This document shows positions 1-8,146 of a DNA stretch of 64,000 bases, piece by piece. The stretch's first letter is position 1; the number at the start of each line of letters is the position of its first letter. Position numbers and translations under genes: made by a program. The notes under the pieces were generated by a model. It saw only the letters and a program-made list of their open reading frames with translations. It was not told the origin of the DNA and did no database searches. Source of the DNA: WHSW01 sp963767285 (lineage in GTDB: Bacteria > Actinomycetota > Thermoleophilia > Solirubrobacterales > 70-9); NCBI GenBank assembly GCA_963767285.1, contig CAVYDJ010000002.1, positions 868,001 through 932,000 of the forward strand, written 5' to 3'.

Positions 1-1
1 G

Positions 2-691
2 GTCGAGCTCGGCAACGTGGTCGCCGCCGGCAGCAACACGCTCGCGGTGACCGCGGCGCGGGAGCGGGAGCTCGCCGAGGCGACACGGTTGCTGGCGCCG
101 ACGCTCGAGCGCGCCGGCGACTCGCTGTCGGCGACCGCCGACCTGGCCGAGATCCTCGTCCCGGCGCTCGACCGGCTCGTGCCCGCGGCGGGCGGGCTCG
201 GCGACGCCGCCGTGCGCCTGCGCGGCCTGCTGCCGCGCGCGAGCGAGCTCGTCGGCCAGTTCGACCGGCTCACCAAGCGCGGCGCCGAGCCCACGGACCT
301 GCTCCTGCAGGGGACCTATCGCCTGTCGGCCAAGATCGACCGGCTGCTGCCGACCGCGCGCGACCTGGCTTCCCTCGCCAAGATCATGGACGAGTACCGC
401 AACGGCGGGGCCCAGCTCGCCGACACGCTGAGCGGCGCGACCTCGGTCCAGGACGACGGCGGGGCGTACGGTCAGGTCGACGTGCTCGAGTTCGAGCCGA
501 TGAAGCCGGAGAACCTCGGACTGCCGGCCTCGGCGGCGCGCAGCCGCGACGGCGAGCCGTCGCGGATGGAGCACCTGCTGGCGCTCGCGTTCGAGCGCAC
601 CTGCGACACGAACCCGTGGGCCTGCATCCTGCGCTTCACGGTCCCGGGGCTGCCGAAGGAGCCGCTGACGGATGGGGGCGGAGCCGGCTGA
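2..691 (+). CDS. MCE family protein, C-terminal part (5' end outside window)
   Basis: The reading frame is open from base 2, so the start lies upstream of the window. The visible part is a long helical, coiled-coil-like region rich in Ala, Leu, Arg and Glu. It resembles the region after the MCE domain in actinobacterial Mce proteins, which are exported subunits of lipid or sterol importers. The TGA stop shares one base with the ATG of the next gene, so the two are translationally coupled and belong to one mce operon. The MCE domain itself is not in view, so the family call rests on the neighbour and on the tail composition. Confidence 0.7.
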   Translation, partial: VELGNVVAAGSNTLAVTAARERELAEATRLLAPTLERAGDSLSATADLAEILVPALDRLVPAAGGLGDAAVRLRGLLPRASELVGQFDRLTKRGAEPTDLLLQGTYRLSAKIDRLLPTARDLASLAKIMDEYRNGGAQLADTLSGATSVQDDGGAYGQVDVLEFEPMKPENLGLPASAARSRDGEPSRMEHLLALAFERTCDTNPWACILRFTVPGLPKEPLTDGGGAG

Positions 692-2001
692 TGGACCATC
701 GCGTTCCCCACGTCGGCCTCGTCCTCGCGATCGTCTGCACGGTGCTGGCGGCGATCACGTTCATCGCGCTCAACGAGGCGTTCGAGGGCCCGAGCATCGC
801 CGACCCGATCGACGGCGACCCGTACGAGCTCACGGCGTCCTTCGACGACACCGAGGCGCTGCCGACCAAGCAGCCGGTGCTGGTTCGGGGCGTCCAGATC
901 GGCAAGACGACCTCGATCGATTTCGAGCACTCGACCTCCAAGGCCATCGTCACGTTCACCGTCGACGACGAGCAGATCGAGGTCCACCGCGACGCCTCGG
1001 TGACCATCGGGGAGCGCACCCTGCTCGGCGATCCGTACCTCAACCTCGACCCGGGTAGCGCGGGCGAGCCGCTCGAGTCCGGGGCGCGCGTGCGGGCGCT
1101 GCCGAGCGTCGACTTCGACGAGGCGTTCGACTTCCTCGACCGTGACGGCCGCCGGGACGTCGAGTCGCTGATCGACACCGTCGATCGCGCGAGCGACTCG
1201 GAGCGCTCGGGCGAGCAGCTCAGCGCAACCATCGGCGAGCTCGCACGGACGGTTTCCGAGCTGCGCGACCTCACGGACGCGCTGCGGGGTCAGGAGGACG
1301 AGATCGCGGGCTTCGTCGGCGACACGAGCACCGTGCTGACCACGCTCGGCGAGCGCGAGGCCGCGATCCGCAGTGTCGTCGCGTCCGGGCGGGCGACGCT
1401 CGCCGCGCTCGCCTCCAACACCCGCTCGGTCGAGCAGGGTGTCCAGGAGCTGCCCGGCGTCCTGTCGTCGGCGACCGAGGCGCTGCGGCGCGCAAAGCCG
1501 CTCCTGCGCGAGGCGCGGCCGCTGGTCGAGGAGATCCGCGAGGCGGCTCCGGACCTCGCGCCGGCGCTCGCCGACGTCGGCCCGCTCGCCGCCGACACGG
1601 TCGAGACGGTCAAGGACGTCTCCGGGCTGCCGTCGCTGCGCCGGCTGCTGCGGGTGGTCGTCCTCGGCGGCCCGGCGGTCCCGGGGCTCGAAGCGTCGGT
1701 CCGCAACCTGATCCCGCTGCTCTCCTACACCGCGCCACGCACGCCCGGGATCGTCTCCTTCTTCTCCAACTTCGCGTCGCTGACGGCTCACGGGGATTCG
1801 GACGGCAAGTGGGCGCGCTTCGCGATCATGTTCGAGCCGGGGGAGGTGGCCGACACGCCGCTGCCGGCGGCCTGCGCGGACGGTGACGTGCCCGCGTCCG
1901 GGGGCGTTTGTCACAACGCCTATCCGGAACCCGGGGACGCCGCGGACCCGCAGCCGTATGAGCCGGGCTCCTATCCGCACCTGAAGCCGTACGACCCGTG
2001 A
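691..2001 (+). CDS. MCE family protein (Mce lipid transporter subunit)
   Basis: A 436-residue protein. Residues about 7-27 form a membrane anchor. An MCE domain follows at about 40-120 (PVLVRGVQIGKT and the GERTLLGDPYLNL-type region). A long helical region rich in Glu, Arg and Leu runs to about 330, followed by a Pro-rich tail. In this family the anchored MCE domains assemble into a periplasmic conduit with YrbE permeases and an Mkl-type ATPase. I chose ATG 691 because it overlaps the preceding TGA; the in-frame codons upstream lie inside the previous gene. It is the last mce gene, as a TetR regulator follows. The substrate cannot be told from sequence. Confidence 0.88.
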   Translation: MDHRVPHVGLVLAIVCTVLAAITFIALNEAFEGPSIADPIDGDPYELTASFDDTEALPTKQPVLVRGVQIGKTTSIDFEHSTSKAIVTFTVDDEQIEVHRDASVTIGERTLLGDPYLNLDPGSAGEPLESGARVRALPSVDFDEAFDFLDRDGRRDVESLIDTVDRASDSERSGEQLSATIGELARTVSELRDLTDALRGQEDEIAGFVGDTSTVLTTLGEREAAIRSVVASGRATLAALASNTRSVEQGVQELPGVLSSATEALRRAKPLLREARPLVEEIREAAPDLAPALADVGPLAADTVETVKDVSGLPSLRRLLRVVVLGGPAVPGLEASVRNLIPLLSYTAPRTPGIVSFFSNFASLTAHGDSDGKWARFAIMFEPGEVADTPLPAACADGDVPASGGVCHNAYPEPGDAADPQPYEPGSYPHLKPYDP

Positions 2002-2013
2002 GTGAGATCCTTG

Positions 2014-2028
2014 TTGGCAATCTGCCAA
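2014..2028. promoter_or_regulatory. TTGGCA-N3-TGCCAA palindrome, candidate TetR operator
   Basis: A perfect inverted repeat with 6-bp arms and a 3-bp centre lies between the mce stop and the tetR start. It is just upstream of a TAAGCT box at 2038-2043 that ends 6 nt before the GTG. The position suggests autoregulation by the TetR protein encoded at 2050, and possibly control of the DUF2236 gene behind it. This is inference from symmetry and position. Confidence 0.5.
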
Positions 2029-2037
2029 TAAGATCGG

Positions 2038-2043
2038 TAAGCT
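2038..2043 (+). promoter_or_regulatory. TAAGCT -10-like box (leaderless start)
   Basis: A TANNNT box 6 nt before GTG 2050. The same arrangement is seen at many gene starts in this window and fits leaderless transcription. Confidence 0.4.
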
Positions 2044-2049
2044 GACCCG

Positions 2050-2691
2050 GTGGCGAAGACCGCGACACCCGCCCAGCCCGGGCCGCGCTGGTCGCGGCTC
2101 GACGTCGCGGAGCGCAGCGATCAGATCCTCGCCGCGGCGCGGCGGCTGTTCGCCGCCCGCCACTACGGCGCCGTCTCGACCGCCGAGATCGCCGCCGAGG
2201 CCGGGGTCACTCGGGGACTCGTCCACCACTACTTCGGGGGCAAGCGCGCCCTCTACCTCGAGGCGGTGCGGTCCCTGCTGGCGCTGCCGGAGGGCGTGTT
2301 CGCCGACCAGATCGCCAGCGGCGACACCGAGGCCGCGCTCGGCGCCGCCGTGGACCGCTGGCTCGACGTCACCGAGCGCAGCGGCATGCTGCTCGCCGCC
2401 CACGGCGCCCAGGGTTTCGGCCGCGACCCGGAGGTCGAGGAGATCTTCGACGAGGCACGCGAGCGGACCGCCGACCAGGTGATCGAGATCCTGCGTCCGG
2501 GGGAGAGCCCCGGCGCAGCGCCCCGCGAGCTCCGCGCCGCCGTCCGCGCCTACGCCGGCTTCGTGGAGTCGGCGACCTTCGACTGGCTGCGGGGAGGCCC
2601 GCTGACGCGGGCGCAGCTTCGCGAGCTGCTGATCGGGGGCTTGCTGGCGCTCGATCGCGAGGTGGTCCCCCGACTCATGGAGGCTGAGTAG
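2050..2691 (+). CDS. TetR/AcrR family transcriptional regulator
   Basis: A 213-residue protein. The N-terminal helix-turn-helix (about residues 20-65, with VSTAEIAAEAGVTRGLVHHYFGGK) is typical of TetR, and the C-terminal two thirds is a helical ligand and dimerisation domain. The GTG start follows a TANNNT box and a palindrome at 2014-2028 that it probably binds. It lies between the mce genes and a DUF2236 gene that starts 3 nt after its stop, so it may control lipid-related functions. The ligand is unknown. Confidence 0.9.
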   Translation: MAKTATPAQPGPRWSRLDVAERSDQILAAARRLFAARHYGAVSTAEIAAEAGVTRGLVHHYFGGKRALYLEAVRSLLALPEGVFADQIASGDTEAALGAAVDRWLDVTERSGMLLAAHGAQGFGRDPEVEEIFDEARERTADQVIEILRPGESPGAAPRELRAAVRAYAGFVESATFDWLRGGPLTRAQLRELLIGGLLALDREVVPRLMEAE

Positions 2692-2693
2692 CG

Positions 2694-3596
2694 ATGAGCC
2701 GCAGGCCGATCTTCCCCGACGACGCGGAGGCCGCCCGGATTCTGCTCGGGCCCGATTCGCTGTCGTGGCGGACGCTGGGTGACCCGCGCTACTTCTTCGG
2801 CGCGGGCTACGCGCTGATGCTGCAGGTCGCGCACCCGACCGTCGGATCCGGGGTTCGCGACCACTCGAACTTCCAGGAAGACCCCTGGGGGCGGCTGATG
2901 CGGACGACGGACTACCTCTACCTACTCGTCTACGGCGGTCCGGCGGCGCCGCCGATGGGCCGGCGGCTGCGCGACATGCACAAGTCGATCAAGGGCACGA
3001 ACCCGGACGGCAGCCACTACCACGCCCTCGAGCCGGAGGCGTACGCCTGGGTGCACGCGACGCTGATCGAGGCCTCCTTCGCCGCCGGCGAGCGGTTCGT
3101 CGGCCCGACCACGGCGCTCGAGCGCGACCGTCTGTACGCCGAGTACATGCCGCTCGGGCGGCTGGTCGGCGTCCGGGAGGGCGACCTGCCGGAGAGCCGC
3201 GCCGAGTTCCACGACTACGTCGACACGATGATCGCCGAGCGGCTCGTGCGCCACGAGACCGTCGACCTGCTGCTCTCCCTGCTCGACCGCCCGGACGCGC
3301 CCGGGCTGCCGGTGATCGACCAGCTGTGGCCGCTGCTTCGCGTCGCCCCCTCGCGCGCTCTGAAGACCGCGACCCTCGGCCTGCTGCCGTCCATCCTGCG
3401 CGAGCGCTTCGGCGTCCGCTGGACCGACCGCCAGCAGACGGAGCTCCGCGCCCTGGGCGCCGCATCACGGGCGGTTACTCCCGTGCTGCCGGCACGGCTT
3501 CGCAACGTCGGCCCGGAGTACCTGCGCCTCCGCCGCGCGGCGATCTCCAGGGGCCCGCTCGGGGCCGAGCGCGAGCCGGTTGCGTCCGCCGCTTGA
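2694..3596 (+). CDS. DUF2236 / oxygenase MpaB family protein
   Basis: A 300-residue protein of the DUF2236 family, which includes mycophenolic acid oxygenase MpaB and is related to latex-clearing protein; members are thought to bind haem b. Visible family features are the QVAHPTVGSGVRDHSNF block near residues 44-60, a YHALEPEAYAWVHATLIEA block near 103-121, and a helical C-terminus. The His residues in those blocks are candidate haem ligands. It starts 3 nt after the tetR stop and is probably co-transcribed with it. Its stop codon lies inside the -35 element of the next promoter. The substrate is unknown. Confidence 0.82.
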   Translation: MSRRPIFPDDAEAARILLGPDSLSWRTLGDPRYFFGAGYALMLQVAHPTVGSGVRDHSNFQEDPWGRLMRTTDYLYLLVYGGPAAPPMGRRLRDMHKSIKGTNPDGSHYHALEPEAYAWVHATLIEASFAAGERFVGPTTALERDRLYAEYMPLGRLVGVREGDLPESRAEFHDYVDTMIAERLVRHETVDLLLSLLDRPDAPGLPVIDQLWPLLRVAPSRALKTATLGLLPSILRERFGVRWTDRQQTELRALGAASRAVTPVLPARLRNVGPEYLRLRRAAISRGPLGAEREPVASAA

Positions 3597-3621
3597 CATT
3601 TATCAACCAATCGGTTAAGAA
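3593..3621 (+). promoter_or_regulatory. Promoter of the R2lox-like gene with embedded TetR-type operator
   Basis: A -35 TTGACA at 3593-3598, a 17-nt spacer and a -10 TAAGAA at 3616-3621. The spacer holds AACCAATCGGTT (3605-3616), an inverted repeat with 4-bp core arms; extended to 3600-3621, 7 of 9 arm positions pair. An operator between -35 and -10 is a classic repressor layout. The TetR protein encoded downstream at 4628 is the natural candidate to bind it. Confidence 0.65.
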
Positions 3622-3662
3622 TTCGCACGACGACGCGAGCGACCGACCGAGGAGGCGTGCGG

Positions 3663-4631
3663 ATGGCGATCACGAGCGGTAACGGCGGGCCGGCGACCGG
3701 GGACGAGCTCAGCGCTCTGGACGTCCTGCTGGACGGCGACATCGACAAGGTGATGGCCCAGCTGGACAAGGTGGTCGAGGCGGCGCCGTCCTATCGCAAG
3801 CTGATCTCGCGCTGGGAGAACCAGGGCTGGAGCTCCGAGACGTTCGACTTCTCCCGCGACGCCGTGGAGTGGGCCGACGACTCGATGTGGAACGACGAGC
3901 AGCGCCGGTTCATGAACTGGATGATGTCCTCGTTCTTCATCGGCGAGGAGCGGGTCACCACCGAGCTGCTGCCGTTCGCGATCGCGGCGCCGACCGACGA
4001 CCAGCGGATCTTCCTTGCCTCGCAGATCGCCGACGAGGCCCGCCACTGCGTCTTCTTCGACCGCTTCTACCGCGAGGTCATGAACTCGGGGACGACGACG
4101 ATCGCCGAGAACCTCGCCGCCGAGCGCCCGAAGATGCACAACGAGTACATCGAGCTCTTCGACGGCATCCTCCATGACTGCGCGGAGAACCTGCGCAAGG
4201 ACCCGTCGAACATGGAGGAGCTGGTCCGCGGGATCACCGTCTACATGATCGTGATCGAGGGCACCCTGGCCCTGACCGGGGCGCGGTTCATCCTCCGCTA
4301 CCTGAAGGAGGCCGATCGCCTGCCCGGCTTCCGCGACGGTTTCACCCACGTCAACCGCGACGAGTCGCGCCACGTGGGCTTCGGGGTCAAGTTCCTCTGC
4401 GACGCGATCAAGGAGGACGAGCGCTACCGCAAGCTGATCCAGGAGACGCTCTCGGAGACGCTGCCGGTTGCGGTACTGGCGTTCTCACCGGACTGGGTCG
4501 AGAACCGCTACGACTTCGACACGCCGTTCGGCTACCACTCCTCGGAGATGTTCGAGTACGCGATGCGCTCGCTGTCGAAGAAGCTCGCGGCGATGGGGAT
4601 GTCGTCGGAAGCGATCGCGGCACCCGCTTGA
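3663..4631 (+). CDS. R2-like ligand-binding oxidase (R2lox/NrdB-like diiron or Mn/Fe protein)
   Basis: A 322-residue ferritin-like protein of the ribonucleotide reductase R2 superfamily. Carboxylate and His metal ligands are visible: the E95-E96 pair (GEERV), E125/H128 (DEARH), E199 (IEGTLA) and E234/H237 (DESRH). A Val three residues after E95 (V98) and a Tyr five residues before E199 (Y194) match the Val-Tyr crosslink pair described for R2lox. No R1 gene is nearby, which favours an oxidase over a reductase subunit. I chose ATG 3663 because GGAGG at 3651-3655 is well spaced for it; the in-frame GTG at 3657 is too close. A TetR gene overlaps its end, as recalled for mycobacterial Rv0232-Rv0233. 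The substrate is unknown. Confidence 0.82.
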   Translation: MAITSGNGGPATGDELSALDVLLDGDIDKVMAQLDKVVEAAPSYRKLISRWENQGWSSETFDFSRDAVEWADDSMWNDEQRRFMNWMMSSFFIGEERVTTELLPFAIAAPTDDQRIFLASQIADEARHCVFFDRFYREVMNSGTTTIAENLAAERPKMHNEYIELFDGILHDCAENLRKDPSNMEELVRGITVYMIVIEGTLALTGARFILRYLKEADRLPGFRDGFTHVNRDESRHVGFGVKFLCDAIKEDERYRKLIQETLSETLPVAVLAFSPDWVENRYDFDTPFGYHSSEMFEYAMRSLSKKLAAMGMSSEAIAAPA

Positions 4632-5239
4632 GCCAAGCTGCGCAAAGGCGCGGCCCCGGTCGTCCCGACACCGGGGCCGCCGAGCGGATCCTCGATGGCG
4701 CCTACAGGGTGCTCGCCCGCGACGGCTTCGCGGGGATGACGACCGCCAAGGTCGCCGCCGCCTCGGGGCAGAACAAGGCGCTGATCACCTACCACTACGG
4801 CTCGAAGCAGGGCCTGGTCGAGGCGGTCGCCCGCCGGGTCTCGGAGACGATCACCGCCGAGATCCTGGGCCGCGTCGGCGACCCGGCCTCGCCGCGCGAG
4901 CTGATCGAGGCGTTGGTCGAGTCCCTCTGGCGGGCGATGGAGGACGACCCGGGCCTGCAGCGCGTCTACTTCGACCTCTCCTCGGAGGCGGTGGTCGAGT
5001 CGGAGGTCGGCGGGATCATGGTCGAGATGAAGCGCGGCCACCGGGCGATCCTGCGCGAGCGGATCGCCGAACTGGAGCCCGGGATCGAGGCGGCCGAGCT
5101 GGACGCGATCGCGATCTACGTCCAGTCAGGCCTCGAGGGCCTGTCGCTGGAGCGCCTCGACCGCGGCGACACGCCAGAGCTGCGCCGCGCCAGCGAGATC
5201 TTCGCCGACGGCGCGGTCGTGGCGATCGAGTGCCGCTGA
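4628..5239 (+). CDS. TetR/AcrR family transcriptional regulator
   Basis: A 203-residue protein with an N-terminal HTH (about residues 18-62, with MTTAKVAAASGQNKALITYHY) and a helical C-terminal domain. It starts at TTG 4628, overlapping the stop of the R2lox-like gene (TTGA), so the pair is co-translated. It probably represses its own operon through the palindrome at 3600-3621. The ligand is not deducible; a lipid or acyl compound would suit R2lox chemistry, but that is inference. Confidence 0.88.
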   Translation: MSQAAQRRGPGRPDTGAAERILDGAYRVLARDGFAGMTTAKVAAASGQNKALITYHYGSKQGLVEAVARRVSETITAEILGRVGDPASPRELIEALVESLWRAMEDDPGLQRVYFDLSSEAVVESEVGGIMVEMKRGHRAILRERIAELEPGIEAAELDAIAIYVQSGLEGLSLERLDRGDTPELRRASEIFADGAVVAIECR

Positions 5240-5256
5240 ACACCCGCGCCGCTCGG

Positions 5257-5262
5257 TAACTT
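5257..5262 (+). promoter_or_regulatory. TAACTT -10-like box (leaderless start)
   Basis: A TANNNT box 8 nt before GTG 5271, with no ribosome-binding site between them. Confidence 0.35.
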
Positions 5263-5270
5263 CCCGCGCC

Positions 5271-6497
5271 GTGTTCGCGCTGCTGCGAAAGGCGTTCCAG
5301 CTCCATCCGCCGCGCGCCCTGCGGCTGCGGCTGCTGCGCTGGATGACCGGCGCGGTCGTCCGCGAGTTCGCGTGGGGACTCCTGGTCGTCACCCTGCTCG
5401 CGATCGTCGGCGCGATCGCGCTCGGATGGCTGGACGGCTGGTTCGGGACCGTGGTCGTCGTCGGGCTCGCCGCGTGGGCCGGGTGGCTGGCGACCCTCGC
5501 CTGGCAGAGCCTGACCAGCGCCCGCGCGGTGCGCGAGGCGCTGGCGGAGCTCGAGCCCCCCGAGGACGAGCACCGCTCCGACTTCCCGCTCAGCCACCTC
5601 GTCTTTCCGCCGCTGATGCTGTGGCCGCGCGGCGTCCGCCACCGGCGGGGGGTCGAGTTCGCACGCCCGGATGGCCGGCCGCTGCGCCTCGACGTGTACG
5701 AGCCGCGGGCGCCGTCGATCGCGCTGCGCCCCGCGATCATCCAGGTCCACGGCGGTGGCTGGATCGTCGGCACCCGCGCCGAACAGGGGATCCCGCTGCT
5801 CAACCACCTGGCCGTCCACGGCTGGGTCGGCTTCAACATCGACTACCGGCTCAGCCCGGCGGCGACCTTTCCGGACCACGTGGTCGACGTCAAGCGGGCG
5901 ATCGCCTGGGTGCGCGAGCACGCGGCCGAGTACGGCGCCGACCCGGACTTCATCTGCATCACCGGCGGCTCGGCGGGCGGGCACCTGTGCGCGCTCGCCG
6001 CCCTGACCGCCGGCGACCCGGCGTTGCAGCCCGGGTTCGAGGATGCCGACACCTCGGTCGCCGCAGCGGTGCCGTTCTACGGCGTCTACGACCTCACCAA
6101 CGCCGAGGGTCACTACTACGACGAGCTGCGCTGGGTGCTCGAGGAGCTGGTCTTCAAGGCGAAGCTGGAGGACGAGCCCGAGCGCTTCCGCGTTGCCTCC
6201 CCGACTCACCGCGTGCACGCCGGGGCGCCGCCGTTCTGCATCTTCCACGGCGATCACGACACGCTTGTCCCGGTCGCCGACGCGCGCGGTTTCGTCGAGC
6301 GTCTGCGGGACGTCTCCTCCCAGCCGGTCGTCTACGCCGAGCTCGCCGGTGCCGAGCACGCCTTCGACATCCTGCCGAGCGTGCGCACGGCGCGGGTGGT
6401 GGAGACGATCGAGCGCTTCCTGGCCACCGTTCGCGCCGCCGAGCGCCCCCCTGCAGCGGCCGCCGCGCGTGGCGCAGCCGTGGGTGCGATGAGTTAG
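5271..6497 (+). CDS. Membrane-anchored alpha/beta hydrolase (esterase/lipase)
   Basis: A 408-residue protein. The N-terminus carries two hydrophobic segments (about residues 28-75), then a hydrolase fold of the hormone-sensitive-lipase/carboxylesterase type. Motifs are the oxyanion hole HGGGW near residue 160, the nucleophile elbow GGSAGG near 232-237, a catalytic Asp in HGDHDTLVP near 326 and a catalytic His in AEHAFD near 364. It resembles actinobacterial Lip-type esterases. The active domain could face either side of the membrane. The GTG start follows a TANNNT box by 8 nt. It may share a lipid theme with the upstream oxygenase and R2lox genes, but nothing proves this. Confidence 0.88.
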   Translation: MFALLRKAFQLHPPRALRLRLLRWMTGAVVREFAWGLLVVTLLAIVGAIALGWLDGWFGTVVVVGLAAWAGWLATLAWQSLTSARAVREALAELEPPEDEHRSDFPLSHLVFPPLMLWPRGVRHRRGVEFARPDGRPLRLDVYEPRAPSIALRPAIIQVHGGGWIVGTRAEQGIPLLNHLAVHGWVGFNIDYRLSPAATFPDHVVDVKRAIAWVREHAAEYGADPDFICITGGSAGGHLCALAALTAGDPALQPGFEDADTSVAAAVPFYGVYDLTNAEGHYYDELRWVLEELVFKAKLEDEPERFRVASPTHRVHAGAPPFCIFHGDHDTLVPVADARGFVERLRDVSSQPVVYAELAGAEHAFDILPSVRTARVVETIERFLATVRAAERPPAAAAARGAAVGAMS

Positions 6498-6530
6498 GTT
6501 CTCGACCGACCAACCGAGCGGAGGAGATCT

Positions 6531-6920
6531 GTGGACGTAAGCGCGCTCAAGAACACGCCCCTGTTCGCCGACGTGCCCGACGAGGCGCTGGCCAAGGTGG
6601 CGACCTTCGCGAGCCTCGAATCGGTCGCCGAGGGCAAGACGATCATCCGCGAGGGCGGCTACTCGAACGACTTCTACATCATCGAAGAAGGCACGGTGAA
6701 GGTCGAGCGCGAGGGCGAGCACCTGGCCGACCTCAAGGCCGGCGACGTGTTCGGCGAGCAGGGCCTGCTGGAGAAGCAGGAGCGCTCCGCGACCGTGACC
6801 GCGACCTCCCCGGTGCGGCTGATCAAGATCGAGCACTGGGAGCTGTCGCGGATGAAGCAGGCGATGCCCGAGGTGGTCGACCAGCTGCGCGCCAAGGTCG
6901 AAGAGCGCTCTTCGGACTAG
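6531..6920 (+). CDS. Cyclic nucleotide-binding domain protein
   Basis: A 129-residue protein made of one CAP/CNB-type beta-barrel domain. The phosphate-binding-cassette-like segment FGEQGLLEKQERSATV lies near residues 72-87 and keeps the Glu and Arg expected to contact a cyclic nucleotide. There is no HTH or enzymatic domain, so it is not a CRP-type activator by itself and probably works through a partner. A TAGGTT box at 6495-6500 and a GGAGGA ribosome-binding site before GTG 6531 indicate its own leadered transcript. The ligand is unproven. Confidence 0.82.
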   Translation: MDVSALKNTPLFADVPDEALAKVATFASLESVAEGKTIIREGGYSNDFYIIEEGTVKVEREGEHLADLKAGDVFGEQGLLEKQERSATVTATSPVRLIKIEHWELSRMKQAMPEVVDQLRAKVEERSSD

Positions 6921-6936
6921 ACTCCCCCGCGTACAT

Positions 6937-7112
6937 ACGGTCGGTGGTCAAGGGAAGTCCGGTGTGAAACCGGCGCGGTCCCGCCACTGTGACCGGGCAA
7001 CAACGGCGTCGCACGGCGCTCTAGTCAGCCACTGAGGGGGCACACGGCAACCTCGGGAAGGCGCGACTGCCGGCCCGGAAGCCAGGAGACCTGCCTCCGG
7101 CCAGCCAATTCG
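6937..7112 (+). ncRNA. Cobalamin (B12) riboswitch
   Basis: The leader shows the hallmarks of the cobalamin class: AAGGGAAGTCCGGTGTGAAA (6950-6969), CGCGGTCCCGCCACTGTGA (6973-6991), and the B12 box GCCAGGAGACCTGCC at 7081-7095. An ACCCT/AGGGT stem beside the purine-rich ribosome-binding site before ATG 7136 could serve as the expression platform by hiding the site. It should switch the five-gene operon behind it off when cobalamin is plentiful. The class assignment is from conserved sequence; the ends are approximate. Confidence 0.93.
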
Positions 7113-7135
7113 ACCCTCGAAGGAAGGGTGGCAAG

Positions 7136-8146
7136 ATGACCACACGTACTCGCTCAGCGCTCCTGGCGCTACTCGGATTGCTGGTGCTCGCGCCTGCCGC
7201 GTCCGCGACCGTGACCGCGCATCTGCGCGTGCTGACCCCGGACCGCGTCCTCGACCCGGGGACCACATACATCGTCGACGAGGGGGTCACCGTCCCGACC
7301 CGCGCCGACGCCGACTGCTTCGGGCCACCCGGTGGCTCGGGCGCCGAGTACACGTACGAGAAGCCGAACGCGCTAAGCCTGCTCGCTACCGCCGGGCGGA
7401 CGACGAAGCCGGTGGCGCCGCTCGCGCTCACCGACCAGTTCGAGTTCGGGCTCGGGATCTGCGGGATCGGCGGCCAGGAGGCGAAGTCGGGCGAGTCGTT
7501 CTGGTACTTCAAGGCCAATCACGAGGAGTCCACGCTCGGCGCCGACCAGCTCGAGATCTCCGACGGCGACGAGATCCTGTTCTACCTGGCCCCGGACAAT
7601 TTCCCGAACCCGAACCCGGCCGAGCTCGAGCTCGAGGCGCCGGCGCGTGTGATCACCCGCAAGCCGTTCGAGCTCTCGGTCATCGAGCACAAGTGCACGA
7701 CCAACCAGGCGTCGTTTGAGACGACCTGCACCAGCGGCCCGGCCGCCGGGGTGACGGTCTCCGGGATCGATAGCCCGGCGACCACCGGCGCGGACGGCAC
7801 GGCCGAGGCCACCATCAGCGACCTCGGCGCGGCGACGCTGACGGCGACGCGCGGGACCGACATCCCGTCGGAGCCCCTCACCACCTGCGTCGACGAAACC
7901 GCGAGCGTCTGCCCGCCGGTGCGCGGGATCGATCTCGTCGGCAGCCCGGAGGGCGACAAGATCAAGGGCACCAAGGGCGACGACACGATCCGCTCGCGCG
8001 GCGGTGACGACAACCTCGATCTGCGCCAGGGCGGCACGGACCACGTCAACTGCGGCAAGGGCAAGGACCTCGTCCGCCTCACCCGCAGGTTCACCAACGA
8101 CCAGGTCGTGATCAAGGGCTCCTGCGAGAAGGTCAAGCAAACGTGA
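7136..8146 (+). CDS. Secreted DUF4430 protein with RTX-like C-terminal repeats (putative cobalamin-binding)
   Basis: A 336-residue protein. A signal peptide covers residues about 1-25 (LLALLGLLVLAPAASA). A DUF4430-like domain spans about 80-150, with GICGIGG, SFWYFKANHEES and ISDGDEILFYL; this family matches the C-terminal beta domain of transcobalamin and intrinsic factor. An Ig-like stretch (about 165-250) and hemolysin-type turns (GDKIKGTKGDDTIRSRGGDD, about 272-291) follow. It is the first gene after the B12 riboswitch, with a good ribosome-binding site (AAGGAAGG). The final GTGA overlaps the next start. The role is inferred: an exported capture factor for cobalamin. Confidence 0.72.
   Translation: MTTRTRSALLALLGLLVLAPAASATVTAHLRVLTPDRVLDPGTTYIVDEGVTVPTRADADCFGPPGGSGAEYTYEKPNALSLLATAGRTTKPVAPLALTDQFEFGLGICGIGGQEAKSGESFWYFKANHEESTLGADQLEISDGDEILFYLAPDNFPNPNPAELELEAPARVITRKPFELSVIEHKCTTNQASFETTCTSGPAAGVTVSGIDSPATTGADGTAEATISDLGAATLTATRGTDIPSEPLTTCVDETASVCPPVRGIDLVGSPEGDKIKGTKGDDTIRSRGGDDNLDLRQGGTDHVNCGKGKDLVRLTRRFTNDQVVIKGSCEKVKQT

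Noticed and set aside
4650..4680. Perfect 11-bp-arm hairpin near the start of the second tetR
   Set aside because: It lies in coding sequence for a normal TetR N-terminus (RRGPGRPDTGAA) and is explained by GC-rich codons; no position-specific role is evident.
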